From Edaphobacter modestus (GTDB lineage: Bacteria > Acidobacteriota > Terriglobia > Terriglobales > Acidobacteriaceae), in NCBI RefSeq assembly GCF_004217555.1, contig NZ_SHKW01000001.1, positions 930,001 through 994,000 of the forward strand: a stretch of DNA of 64,000 bases, given 5' to 3'. This document shows, in pieces, positions 36,768 to 45,898 of this stretch; position 1 is the stretch's first letter; each line of letters starts with the position of its first letter. The translations under genes and the position numbers were made by a program. The notes under the pieces are model-generated. The model was not told where the DNA came from and did not search any database. It saw only the letters and a program-made list of their open reading frames with translations.

Positions 36768-37484
36768 CTAATGGTCCAGGCCCGAGAGCTCCCTTGCTTT
36801 GACAAAGACCCGCGTGAACATTGCGCTATCCAAACGTCCCGTGTTGGTATTGCGCAAGGAGGGGTGGTAACTGCATAGCAGGTGCTTGCCGTTTGGCAAC
36901 AGATAGTGTGCACCGTGAGCGAAGCGGAAGGCAGACTTCCTCTCGATGACGCGCTGGGAGAACAGATGGGCAATGTAACCGTCGAAGGCGATCTTGCCGA
37001 GACAGACGACGACCCGGAGCGACTTGAGCTGGCCGATCTCGGCAGCGAGGTGCGAACCGCAGTTGCGAATCTCCTGAGGAGTCGGCTTGTCGCCGGGCGG
37101 GGCGCAACGAACAACCGAGGCGATCCATGCGGTACGCAGCCGCAGACCGTCCTCGCGCGAAGTGGCGTGCGGCTGATTCGCGAATCCGGTCTCGTGAAGG
37201 ATGGGGTACATGAAATGACCCGAACCATCTCCGGTGAAGGGCCGTCCGGTGCGGTTGGCCCCATGGGCTCCCGGAGCGAGGCCCAGGATAAGCACGCGGG
37301 CTCGCGGATCTCCGAAGCCGGGAACGGGTCTGGCCCAATAAACCTGGTCCTGATAGGCGCGCCGACGGGTCTCGCCGATGCCCTTGCAGTAGGTCCGAAG
37401 GCGTGTACAGCTCTCGCAGGAGATAATCGTTTGCTGGATGCGGAGCAGCGGTGGTGGAAGGGAAATTGGAGCAGTACGTCTCAC
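36768..37484 (-). CDS. udgB: Type-5 uracil-DNA glycosylase (UdgB-like)
   Basis: 238 residues. Excises uracil and other deaminated bases. Iron-sulfur cysteines start at ISCESCTRLRTYC. The active-site region VLILGLAPGAHGANRTGRPFTGDGS carries the family 5 motif GLAPG.HG.NRTGRPF, with Ala where other UDGs have a catalytic Asp or Asn. The second motif is LLCSYHPSLRNTNTG (HPS..N). IASVVRCAPPGDKPTPQEIRNC holds further cluster cysteines. A second base-excision gene besides nth, but unlinked to it. Confidence 0.93.
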   Translation of the reverse strand: MRRTAPISLPPPLLRIQQTIISCESCTRLRTYCKGIGETRRRAYQDQVYWARPVPGFGDPRARVLILGLAPGAHGANRTGRPFTGDGSGHFMYPILHETGFANQPHATSREDGLRLRTAWIASVVRCAPPGDKPTPQEIRNCGSHLAAEIGQLKSLRVVVCLGKIAFDGYIAHLFSQRVIERKSAFRFAHGAHYLLPNGKHLLCSYHPSLRNTNTGRLDSAMFTRVFVKARELSGLDH

Positions 37485-37586
37485 TCAGTCCAATGATATT
37501 CCCTCGGCCGATGAACGCTGGACAGCATAAAGTTCATCCATTCCATAGAATCGTTAGCTGTAGTCACAGTTTGTTTAGGTGGTGCA

Positions 37587-38909
37587 TTGGAAGACCCAAG
37601 ATTGAGCCGAATGTATTTGAGGTTGGCAACCCAGCGTTTAGCGGAAATGGGAAGGCAATTGTGGAAGCAGGTAGTGCTTCGTTCCGGGGTCGTGACCATC
37701 GCCGCCGTCGTACTTGTGCTCATGGCTCTGGCGATCGGCTGGCGCGCACATACGAGAGGTCGTTTTGCAAGATTGAAGGCCGATTTCAAACGCTCTGACC
37801 GACCTCACGCTCCGCTTCCGCCACAGCCGGGAGGGCAGGACGCTCTGATGCTGGAGCGATCGGCCATTGAGGGTGGGACCGTGCCACAGTTTCTCTCCGC
37901 GACGCTTCTTCCGGGACGCGGGATGAATGTGCTTCAGATTACGGCGAGGCTGCCGAAGAAGGGCGTGGTAAAGCTGCTGGATTCGCCCGCGCTGGAAGAA
38001 GCTACGAAGCGAATGAACGGTACGGGAACAGATACGAACGGCAGGGAAAGTCTTGCCATGGGGGGAGCCATTGAGGCTCCGTGGGCTGGAGAGATCTTTG
38101 GCACTCCTTCAGGCGATAGCCTGGTGACGAGCTGGCGCGGAACAAATGTGAAGCTCCCAGCGGAACGTCGGGGAGGGACGAGCGTAGCCACCGGAGGACT
38201 GTTGCTCTCGAGAGCGGGAACCTCGGTAAAGACGAATGTCATGCCCGACGGCGGCGAGGCGGAGGCGGTTTACGAGGCAGGCGACTACGAGGGGGCCTGG
38301 CCCTCACGGATGCAGGTTAAATCCACCTTGCAGCTAAGCAGCCGTGCCCTGGAGATGAAGGTGGTTGCCACGAATACCGGCGACACACCGCAGCCGGTAG
38401 GAATTGGATGGAGACCCAGGTTCGCGCTGGTGAGCGACGACCGGGGACAGGTGACTCTTCGATTGCCGAGCGTGATGAAGGAAGAGATTCCCGATCGTCG
38501 CTCGGGCGCGCCCAGTGGTCGTTTGGTCTCGGTAGAAGGGACACCGGGTGACTTCAGCCCCCGAGCCGGAACAGCGCTCAAAAACCTTAGTTTGAATGAC
38601 ACTTTTGTTCACCTGCGGCAGATCTCCTTAGATTCTGGCCCTGTGGTGGAGCTCTGGGATGCTGCAAACGATTTTGGCCTCAGGATGACGATGCTGAGTC
38701 CCTCGATCAAGGCAGTGCATGTGGAGGCGCCCGCCGACCGGAAGTTCGTCCTGATAGAACCGCGATTCAACTATGACGACCCCTTCGGACACGAATGGTC
38801 CAAGGAGGAGAATACCGGCATGGTCACGGTTGAGCCGGGGAAATCGGTCCAATGGAGGATACGATTGGAGATCTATGGCCCTCCCGCAGCCGAAGATCGA
38901 TATCGCTGA
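37587..38909 (+). CDS. Membrane-anchored aldose 1-epimerase-fold protein, catalytic residues apparently lost
   Basis: 440 residues. One transmembrane helix (about 35-54, VVTIAAVVLVLMALAIGW), then a periplasmic galactose-mutarotase fold: FLSATLLPGRGMNVLQITA, GGAIEAPWAGEIFG, TNTGDTPQPVGIGWRPRFAL, and the C-terminal EPRFNYDDPFGHEW with TGMVTVEPGKSVQWRIRLEI split over two blocks. In active mutarotases the equivalent of GWRPRF is NHxYF or GWHPYF; here His is Arg. The start may be the TTG at 37587 or a later ATG (37611); no strong ribosome site. Confidence 0.75.
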   Translation: MEDPRLSRMYLRLATQRLAEMGRQLWKQVVLRSGVVTIAAVVLVLMALAIGWRAHTRGRFARLKADFKRSDRPHAPLPPQPGGQDALMLERSAIEGGTVPQFLSATLLPGRGMNVLQITARLPKKGVVKLLDSPALEEATKRMNGTGTDTNGRESLAMGGAIEAPWAGEIFGTPSGDSLVTSWRGTNVKLPAERRGGTSVATGGLLLSRAGTSVKTNVMPDGGEAEAVYEAGDYEGAWPSRMQVKSTLQLSSRALEMKVVATNTGDTPQPVGIGWRPRFALVSDDRGQVTLRLPSVMKEEIPDRRSGAPSGRLVSVEGTPGDFSPRAGTALKNLSLNDTFVHLRQISLDSGPVVELWDAANDFGLRMTMLSPSIKAVHVEAPADRKFVLIEPRFNYDDPFGHEWSKEENTGMVTVEPGKSVQWRIRLEIYGPPAAEDRYR

Positions 38910-39064
38910 TTTTGGACGGGAGGGCTGGGGCATGAGCGGAAGGACGGAGCTGGTTTGACCCTCTAGGACGATGCCTCGTACAGTAGTAGGAGGCGCGTGC
39001 CGCGTGGTCCTGAAAGCTGGATTAGCGACTGCGGCGCAATTTCACGTGACCCACATTGGAAGGC

Positions 39065-40489
39065 ATGGACTTGACCCCGACAGAAACGACAGAGACGACC
39101 AACGCTGCCGAACAGCAGCCAGAGGCGGAGCAGACGCACGCCCACGATCATGAACACGACCATGACCATTCGCATCAGCATGGTCCCACGCTGAACCCGG
39201 AGCTGACGCGTGAGATTGAAGTCGAAGTAGCAGCCGATGAGGTTTCCAAGGTCTATAAGGGTGTCGTGAAGCGATACCAGAAGCTCGCTCGAATTCCCGG
39301 CTTCCGCGCGGGTAAGGTCCCGGAGTCGCTGGTGCGATCGAAGTTTGCCAAGGAGCTTCGGCAGGAGGTTCTCGAGAGCCTGGTTTCGGAGCGCTTCCGG
39401 AAGACGATCGACGAACAGAAGCTTCGCCCGATCTCGGAGCCACAGCTTCTGGATCTGCAGCTTCATGATGGCGAACCGTTGAAGTTCAAAGCTGCGTTCG
39501 AGGTTGCTCCTGAGTTTGGCGTTGAGGGCTACGACAGCGTGAAGATTGCGCGGCCCGAAGTTGCGCTGACGGAAGACGAGTACCAGGCAGAGCTGAGCCG
39601 CGTGCTGGACAGCCATGCAACCGTAGAGCCTGTCGAAGAGGATCGCGCTCTCGTTGATGGGGATTGGGCTGAGATCCAGTTCAAGGGCGAGGTAAAGGAC
39701 CTGGCCCAGACCGTGACGGAAGATGGCGCGGAGAATACGACCAAGGGCGAGCCGATTGCGGGTGAAGACGTGCTGGTCGAAATCGGCGGAAAGAACACGC
39801 TGCCGGCATTTACAGAGGCATTGCGTGGAACCAAGCCCGGCCAGGAGATGAGCTTTGAGGTGACGTATCCTGCTGAGTTCGGCGAGCCAAAGCTGGCAGG
39901 CCAGACTGTCGGCTACGACGTTACGGTGAAGGCGATCAAGCATAAGACCTATCCCGAGCGCGACACGGAGTTCGCCAAGCAGCTTGGCAGCTACGAGAGT
40001 TGGGAGGACTTCGAGAAGCAGCTGCGCGAACATGCGGCAGACCGCAAGAAGGGCGCGCTCGAGAGCCAGGCTCGCGACCGTATGCTGGACGGACTGGTGC
40101 AGCGATTCCAGTTCCCTGTTCCCGAATCTTTCGTACAGCAGCAGGTGGATGCGCGCCTGGACCGTGGGCTCCGCGCCCTGGCACAGCAAGGAATGAGTGC
40201 CGAGGACATGCGTAAGCTGGACTTCGGAAGATTGCGTGCAGCGCAGCGGGATCAGGCTTTGAACGAGGTGAAAGCCTCGATGATCCTGGACAAGATCGGC
40301 GAAGCCGAACAGATCGCGGTGAGTGAAGAAGATCTGGAGCGCGAACTTCTGATGCTTTCGATCCAGTCGCGGGAACCCCTGGATACGCTTCGGGAGCGGT
40401 TAGCCAAGGACGGCGGCCTGGACAGGATTCGCGAACAGATGCGCCGCGAGAAGACTGCAAGCGTGCTTTACGAGAAGCTGGCCTCGTAG
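39065..40489 (+). CDS. tig: Trigger factor with His-rich N-terminal extension
   Basis: 474 residues from ATG 39065 (TTG 39056 also in frame). Ribosome-bound chaperone and peptidyl-prolyl isomerase. The ribosome-binding loop is IPGFRAGKVPESLV (family GFRxGKxP). The PPIase domain (about 175-255) includes GDWAEIQFKGEV and PGQEMSFEVTYPAEFG. The helical C-terminal arms run to LAS. Unusual: residues about 22-38 hold nine His (THAHDHEHDHDHSHQHG) before the normal family start. First gene of the classic tig-clpP-clpX-lon order. Confidence 0.95.
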   Translation: MDLTPTETTETTNAAEQQPEAEQTHAHDHEHDHDHSHQHGPTLNPELTREIEVEVAADEVSKVYKGVVKRYQKLARIPGFRAGKVPESLVRSKFAKELRQEVLESLVSERFRKTIDEQKLRPISEPQLLDLQLHDGEPLKFKAAFEVAPEFGVEGYDSVKIARPEVALTEDEYQAELSRVLDSHATVEPVEEDRALVDGDWAEIQFKGEVKDLAQTVTEDGAENTTKGEPIAGEDVLVEIGGKNTLPAFTEALRGTKPGQEMSFEVTYPAEFGEPKLAGQTVGYDVTVKAIKHKTYPERDTEFAKQLGSYESWEDFEKQLREHAADRKKGALESQARDRMLDGLVQRFQFPVPESFVQQQVDARLDRGLRALAQQGMSAEDMRKLDFGRLRAAQRDQALNEVKASMILDKIGEAEQIAVSEEDLERELLMLSIQSREPLDTLRERLAKDGGLDRIREQMRREKTASVLYEKLAS

Positions 40490-40537
40490 GGCGTAACAAC
40501 GATCCTAACCGCAGGCTTCGAAAAGAAAGAGAGTGTT

Positions 40538-41128
40538 ATGGGACTAGTACCGATGGTGATCGAGCAGACGAGCCGTGGCGAACGCGCCTACGACATCTAT
40601 AGCCGTCTGCTGCGTGACAACATCATTTTCCTGGGAACTCCGATCGACGACAACATCGCGAATGTGATCATTGCGCAGATGTTGTTTTTGAGCGGCGAGG
40701 ACCCTGAGAAGGACATTCAACTTTACATCAACTCGCCTGGCGGATCCATCACGGCAGGCCTGGCGATCTACGATACGATGCAGTACATCAAGAATGATGT
40801 GGTGACGTTCTGCATCGGCCAGGCGGCATCCATGGGCGCGTTTCTGCTGATGGCGGGCAAGAAGGGCAAGCGGTTTGCCCTGCCAAACTCGCGCATCCTG
40901 ATCCACCAGCCGTCGATGGGCGGCCTGAGCGGACAGGCGACGGATATCGACATTCACGCACGCGAGATCCTGCGTATCCGCGAGATTACCAATAAGCTGA
41001 TGAGCGCCAGCACGGGCCAGACGCTGGAGAGAATCGAACGGGACGTGGAGCGGGACTTCATCATGACAGCTCCGCAGGCCAAGGAGTACGGCATCATCGA
41101 TGACATTATCGATCGGCCCCGTACCTAG
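40538..41128 (+). CDS. clpP: ATP-dependent Clp protease proteolytic subunit
   Basis: 196 residues. Catalytic Ser98 in [11 protein letters not shown], His123 in [11 protein letters not shown] and an Asp in ERDVERD (about 169-173). The N-terminal loop [21 protein letters not shown] and the [19 protein letters not shown] handle are standard. Works with ClpX (next gene) and ClpC (33271). AAAGAAAGAGAG precedes the ATG. Followed by a strong terminator, so clpX is also transcribed separately. Confidence 0.97.
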   Translation: MGLVPMVIEQTSRGERAYDIYSRLLRDNIIFLGTPIDDNIANVIIAQMLFLSGEDPEKDIQLYINSPGGSITAGLAIYDTMQYIKNDVVTFCIGQAASMGAFLLMAGKKGKRFALPNSRILIHQPSMGGLSGQATDIDIHAREILRIREITNKLMSASTGQTLERIERDVERDFIMTAPQAKEYGIIDDIIDRPRT

Positions 41129-41150
41129 TGCGCGGGATGGAACCGGGAAG

Positions 41151-41176
41151 GCCTGGGCTTCGGCCCGGGCTTTTTT
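41151..41176 (+). terminator. Terminator after clpP
   Basis: Stem GCCTGGGC/GCCCGGGC (one G-U) with a TTCG tetraloop, followed by TTTTTT. Confidence 0.9.
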
Positions 41177-41301
41177 GTCCCCACGCGAGGTATTCAAAGG
41201 TCATTGAGACAGATACCTCTGCGGGACGCTTGCGGACCAAACGGGTGTAAACTTGTTAATAGCAGGTTGGCAGTACCGTAATACCAGGAGTCGTCGCACC
41301 T

Positions 41302-42588
41302 ATGAAAACATCCCGGGGTTCAGAGGAATCGCTTCGCTGCTCGTTTTGCCATAAGTCGCAGGATGCTGTGGCTAAGCTGATCTCGTCACCATCGGACTAC
41401 CCGCGGGCGTACATCTGCGACGAGTGTGTGGCGGTCTGCAACTCGATTCTCGAGGATGATCGTACCGAGGCACAGCCTGGGGCGGCTCCGGCCCATCTCC
41501 CCAAACCTCAAGAGGTCAAGGCATTCCTCGACGAGTATGTGATCGGGCAGGAAACAACCAAGAAGAAGCTGGCGGTCGCTGTTTACAACCACTACAAGCG
41601 AATCCAGATGAACAAGACTCGCGGCAATGACGTTGAGCTGGCGAAGTCGAACATTCTGCTGGTGGGTCCGACGGGGTCGGGAAAGACATTGCTGGCACAC
41701 ACGCTCGCGAAGATGCTGGACGTGCCGTTTGCAATCGTGGATGCCACGACGCTGACTGAGGCCGGTTACGTAGGCGAGGATGTGGAGAACATCATCCTGA
41801 AGCTGCTGCAGGCCGCAGACGGCGACGTAGCGCGAGCGCAGAGCGGCATCATCTACATCGATGAGATCGACAAGATCGGGCGCAAGGATGAGAATCCTTC
41901 GATCACTCGTGACGTCTCCGGCGAGGGTGTCCAGCAGGCGTTGCTGAAGATTCTGGAGGGTACGGTCGCCAACGTTCCGCCGCAGGGCGGACGCAAGCAC
42001 CCCCATCAGGAGTTCACCGCTGTCGATACGACGAACATCCTTTTTATCTGCGGCGGCGCGTTTGTGGGACTGGAGAAGGTCATCGGCCGGCGAGTGGGTA
42101 AGAAGGCGCTGGGTTTCCGGGCCGTCGCCGATCCCGCCACGGCAGACGGCGACGTCATGCCGATCCGGGCACAGCGAGATTCAGAGCTGCTGCGTCAGGC
42201 AGAACCTCAGGACCTGCTGAAGTACGGCCTGATTCCAGAGTTTGTGGGCCGTCTCCCTGTGATGGGCATTCTGGACGAGCTGGACGAGGCTGCCCTGATA
42301 GAAATTCTTACGAAGCCACGCAACGCGATTCTCAAGCAGTATGCGAAGCTATTTGACTTCGAAGGCGTAAAGGTGACCTTCACCGAAGAGGCCGCCCGGG
42401 CGATTGCCCGCGAGGCTTTGCTGCGCAAAGTGGGTGCCCGCGGCTTGCGCATGATCATCGAGGAGCTGATGCTCGACCTGATGTATCACATTCCGGGAAA
42501 CAAGAAGGTCAAGGAGATCGCGATCACCGATACCATGGTAAAGAATCGCGATCTGACAGTTCCGATGCTGCTTGAAAAGGCCGGCTGA
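41302..42588 (+). CDS. clpX: ATP-dependent Clp protease ATP-binding subunit ClpX
   Basis: 428 residues. The N-terminal C4 zinc-binding domain ([16 protein letters not shown]) distinguishes ClpX. Walker [16 protein letters not shown], Walker [12 protein letters not shown], pore loop [12 protein letters not shown], the LGF tip for ClpP docking in GKKALGFRA, sensor RALLRK-type block [15 protein letters not shown]. Separated from clpP by a terminator and about 120 bases, within which its own promoter must lie. Confidence 0.97.
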   Translation: MKTSRGSEESLRCSFCHKSQDAVAKLISSPSDYPRAYICDECVAVCNSILEDDRTEAQPGAAPAHLPKPQEVKAFLDEYVIGQETTKKKLAVAVYNHYKRIQMNKTRGNDVELAKSNILLVGPTGSGKTLLAHTLAKMLDVPFAIVDATTLTEAGYVGEDVENIILKLLQAADGDVARAQSGIIYIDEIDKIGRKDENPSITRDVSGEGVQQALLKILEGTVANVPPQGGRKHPHQEFTAVDTTNILFICGGAFVGLEKVIGRRVGKKALGFRAVADPATADGDVMPIRAQRDSELLRQAEPQDLLKYGLIPEFVGRLPVMGILDELDEAALIEILTKPRNAILKQYAKLFDFEGVKVTFTEEAARAIAREALLRKVGARGLRMIIEELMLDLMYHIPGNKKVKEIAITDTMVKNRDLTVPMLLEKAG

Positions 42589-42812
42589 TCGCTACGCGGC
42601 TTGCTTTGATTTGGCGAGAATAGCGCCAGGGATTTCTCTGCTCTTCCAGCAGAGCTCGGGTCAGATCGAGTGATCTCGCTGGAGGAGCGATGGCACTACT
42701 TTCTCTGCTACTTTTTCGCTATCCACCTGCAGTACGACAAGCAGTACAATCCACCTGAACCCGGATGCGGGCTGCATCTTTGCATTCGTTCGGGCGTCTA
42801 ATCGGGGAGAAC

Positions 42813-45236
42813 ATGAGCAACCCATCGAAAGAAACGTTAAGCGGCGGCACACAGAAACTTCCAATGATGCCGATCCGGGACATGGTCATCTTCCCTCACA
42901 TGATGACGCCGTTTGTCGTCGGTCGCGAGTCGAGCGTGCGGGCCCTGGAAGAGGCTCTCTCGGGCGACCGAAAGATCTTCCTTGCAACTCAGCATGACGC
43001 ATCGGTCGATGAGCCGAGCGCAGAGGATATCTTCGCCACCGGGACCATTGGCAACATCGTACAGAGCGTGAAGATGCCGGATGGCAATATTAAGGTCCTG
43101 GTCGAAGGGGTGGAACGGGCGCGCTCTATCGAAGTGAACGACACGGACGGCTTCTTCGTGGCTACAGTTCGCACGGGCCGTACCCAGCTGGAGATGACGC
43201 CGCAGGTCGAGCAGCAGATGCAGCGCGTTCACTCGCTCTTCGAGCAGTATGTGAAGCTGCAGCAATCCTTGAACTACGAGACGATGGCAGCGAGCGTCCG
43301 TCCGGACGAGCCAGCCAAGCTCGCCGACACAATCGCCGCAAATCTTCAGCTTCCTATTGAAGAGAAGCAGCAACTGCTGGAAGTATTTGACCCGGAACAG
43401 CGGCTGGCGCGTGTAGGCGATGTGCTCGACCTGGCGATCGAGAAGCTGAACATGGACCGAACGATCCAGTCGCGGGTGAAGCGCCAGATGGAGAAGGCGC
43501 AGAAGGAGTATTACCTCAACGAGAAGATCAAGGCGATCCAGAAGGAGCTTGGGCGCGGCGAGAAATCCGAGTTTGATGAGTTGAGGAAGAAGATCGAAGC
43601 GGCTGGAATGCCCAAGGATGTCCAGGAGAAATCGCTGCAGGAGTTGAAAAAGCTCGAAGCGATGCCACCGATGTCCGCCGAGTCTACTGTCTCGCGAAAT
43701 TACCTCGATTGGCTGTTGGCTGTGCCATGGAAGAAGCGATCCAAGGAGATCCGCTCGATCGATCACGCCGAGACGATTCTCAACGAGGATCACTATGGGC
43801 TTGAGAAGATCAAGGACCGCATCCTCGAGTTTCTCGCGGTGCGGCAACTGGTGAAGAATCCCAAGGGATCGATACTTTGCTTTGTAGGGCCTCCAGGAGT
43901 CGGTAAGACTTCGCTTGGAATGTCGATTGCAAAAGCGACAGGCCGCAAATTCGTCCGCATGTCGCTGGGCGGTGTGCGAGACGAAGCCGAGATCCGTGGG
44001 CATCGTCGTACCTACATTGGCGCCCTTCCCGGGCAGATCATCCAGTCGATGAAGAAAGCGGGAACGAAAAATCCTGTCTTTATGCTGGATGAGATCGACA
44101 AAATGGCATCGGACTTCCGGGGAGATCCGGCCAGTGCCCTGCTTGAGGTGCTTGATCCTGAGCAAAATAGCTCATTTCAAGACCACTATCTCGATGTGGA
44201 GTATGACCTGTCGCAGGTGCTGTTTGTAGCAACCGCAAATGTGCTGCACACAATTCCCGGCCCGTTACAGGACCGCATGGAAATCTTGCGCCTGCACGGC
44301 TACACCGAGTTGGAGAAGCTGGAGATCGCCAAGCAGTATCTGGTGAAAAAGCAGCGGGAAGCGACCGGATTGACCGAGAAGCAGATCGTGTTCGAGGACG
44401 ATGCGCTTCGGCTGCTTATTCGCGCTTATACCCGTGAGGCGGGCGTCAGAAACCTGGAGCGCGAGATTGGCAATGTCTGCCGCAAGGTAGCTCGTCGCGT
44501 GGTGAAGAATGGTCCGACCCATGAGGAGATCATCACGGTTGCGAATCTTCCCGATCTACTTGGAGTTGCGAAGTTCCGCGATTCTCAGGTCCATGAGAAG
44601 AGCGAGGTCGGGCTTGTCACGGGACTTGCATGGACGGAGATGGGCGGCACGATCCTGCAAACCGAGGTTCAGGTACTTGACGGCAAGGGCAAGCTCACGA
44701 CGACCGGCCAGCTCGGGGATGTCATGCAGGAGTCCGCACAGGCCGCACTTAGTTACGTGCGCTCTCGCTCGCATCAGCTAGGCCTGAGCAAGGATTTCTA
44801 CCGCAACGTCGATATCCACGTACACGTTCCAGAAGGAGCAATCCCGAAGGACGGCCCCTCGGCTGGCATTACCCTGGCAACAGGGCTGGCAAGCGCCCTG
44901 ACGGGAATCAAGGTACGCCGCGATATCGCGATGACCGGGGAGATCACACTGCGCGGAAAGGTTCTGCCCATCGGCGGTCTCAAGGAGAAATTACTTGCCG
45001 CACATCGGGCAGGAATCTTCGAAGCGATTCTTCCGGATGAGAACAAGAGGGATCTTGCGGATCTTCCCGAGTTACTCAAGACCTCGATGAAGCTCCACTT
45101 TGTGCAGGACATGGACCAGGTGCTGCAGATCGCGTTGGAGGGAAAGCTTCCCGAACTGAAAGAAGAGCAGCCAGAAGCGCTATCACCCGTTCTGCCGGGT
45201 ATCAAACTGCCGGAGCAGCCGGTGGCTCGACAGTAG
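42813..45236 (+). CDS. lon: ATP-dependent protease La
   Basis: 807 residues from ATG 42813 (GGGGAG six bases upstream). The N-terminal LON substrate domain starts at [21 protein letters not shown]+ module: [26 protein letters not shown]. Proteolytic Ser-Lys dyad: Ser in [14 protein letters not shown] and Lys in [15 protein letters not shown]. Last gene of the tig-clpP-clpX-lon block, closed by a strong terminator. Degrades misfolded and regulatory proteins in the cytoplasm. Confidence 0.97.
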   Translation: MSNPSKETLSGGTQKLPMMPIRDMVIFPHMMTPFVVGRESSVRALEEALSGDRKIFLATQHDASVDEPSAEDIFATGTIGNIVQSVKMPDGNIKVLVEGVERARSIEVNDTDGFFVATVRTGRTQLEMTPQVEQQMQRVHSLFEQYVKLQQSLNYETMAASVRPDEPAKLADTIAANLQLPIEEKQQLLEVFDPEQRLARVGDVLDLAIEKLNMDRTIQSRVKRQMEKAQKEYYLNEKIKAIQKELGRGEKSEFDELRKKIEAAGMPKDVQEKSLQELKKLEAMPPMSAESTVSRNYLDWLLAVPWKKRSKEIRSIDHAETILNEDHYGLEKIKDRILEFLAVRQLVKNPKGSILCFVGPPGVGKTSLGMSIAKATGRKFVRMSLGGVRDEAEIRGHRRTYIGALPGQIIQSMKKAGTKNPVFMLDEIDKMASDFRGDPASALLEVLDPEQNSSFQDHYLDVEYDLSQVLFVATANVLHTIPGPLQDRMEILRLHGYTELEKLEIAKQYLVKKQREATGLTEKQIVFEDDALRLLIRAYTREAGVRNLEREIGNVCRKVARRVVKNGPTHEEIITVANLPDLLGVAKFRDSQVHEKSEVGLVTGLAWTEMGGTILQTEVQVLDGKGKLTTTGQLGDVMQESAQAALSYVRSRSHQLGLSKDFYRNVDIHVHVPEGAIPKDGPSAGITLATGLASALTGIKVRRDIAMTGEITLRGKVLPIGGLKEKLLAAHRAGIFEAILPDENKRDLADLPELLKTSMKLHFVQDMDQVLQIALEGKLPELKEEQPEALSPVLPGIKLPEQPVARQ

Positions 45237-45260
45237 CGTCATTCCGGTAGCTTCTTCCGA

Positions 45261-45286
45261 AGCCGGGCCTCCTCCGAGGCCCGGCT
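45261..45286 (+). terminator. Terminator after lon
   Basis: 11-bp perfect stem AGCCGGGCCTC and complement, loop CTCC, then TTTT. Confidence 0.9.
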
Positions 45287-45299
45287 TTTTGCGTATGAA

Positions 45300-45449
45300 T
45301 TAGACAGCGCGTTTTCCACTGATGAAATGCATAATGATCGACAAGATCGCGAACAACAGCAACAGGTGGATGAGGATGCCGGCAGTTTTGAAGACCAGGA
45401 AACTGGCGATCCAAACAACAAACAAGACCACAGCTAGGATGAGAAACAT
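45300..45449 (-). CDS. Small membrane protein, lmo0937 type
   Basis: 49 residues from ATG 45449, two hydrophobic helices (FLILAVVLFVVWIASFLVF and ILIHLLLLFAILSIIMHFI) and a short basic tail (SGKRAV). The size and pattern match the lmo0937-type small membrane proteins widespread in bacteria, often stress induced. An upstream in-frame ATG (45494) would add 15 hydrophilic residues. Confidence 0.8.
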   Translation of the reverse strand: MFLILAVVLFVVWIASFLVFKTAGILIHLLLLFAILSIIMHFISGKRAV

Positions 45450-45572
45450 TGCAGATGCCTCTTTCTTGTCGCTTAAGCTATCTAGCGTCTGCAAAATAAG
45501 AGCTTGATCGCGCGAGAATCGTTGCTCTAGTGCCAGGGAGACAGAATATCCTTCTTGGACCCAAGAACTAAA

Positions 45573-45597
45573 AAAGGGCGCTCCATGAGCGCCCTTT
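45573..45597 (-). terminator. Terminator of the thrC-moaD operon
   Basis: 11-bp perfect stem AAAGGGCGCTC and complement with a 3-base loop; on the minus strand it ends in CCCTTTTTTAG. Lies 20 bases past the sulfur-carrier stop codon. Confidence 0.88.
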
Positions 45598-45616
45598 CTG
45601 ACTTACCAGCGTCGAG

Positions 45617-45895
45617 TTAGCAACCGCCCGCAATGGAAGGAATCAACATAATCTCGTCGCCATCCTGAAAGGCATAGGTTTCGCCACCCAGGAAGCGGAT
45701 ATCTTCGTCGTTGACGTAGATGTTGATAAAGCGGCGCAGCTTGCCATCGTCATCCTTGATCTGCGTCCCCAGTGCGGGGAAGGTCTGATCGATGTCGGAG
45801 AGAAGAGCCGGGAGATTCTCCGCGGTTGAATCGAACTGCTTGCGACCGTCCGTATGACGGGTAAAGGCGGTGGGAAGTGTTACCTTGATGGCCAT
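45617..45895 (-). CDS. CysO/MoaD-like ubiquitin-fold sulfur carrier ending Gly-Gly-Cys
   Basis: 92 residues, beta-grasp fold. VTLPTAFTRHTDG, LRRFINIYVNDEDIRFLGG and DGDEIMLIPSIAGGC align by eye closely with mycobacterial CysO. Such carriers are activated at a C-terminal Gly-Gly to a thiocarboxylate and donate sulfur. Here one residue, Cys92 (codon TGC just before TAA), follows the Gly90-Gly91 pair, so it must be removed before activation, presumably by a JAMM/Mec-type protease; none is encoded nearby. Begins 3 bases after the threonine-synthase-like gene and shares its SAM-riboswitch leader. Confidence 0.9.
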   Translation of the reverse strand: MAIKVTLPTAFTRHTDGRKQFDSTAENLPALLSDIDQTFPALGTQIKDDDGKLRRFINIYVNDEDIRFLGGETYAFQDGDEIMLIPSIAGGC

Positions 45896-45898
45896 AAA

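Noticed and set aside
42837..44165. 442-codon minus-strand open frame
   Set aside because: Antisense to lon.
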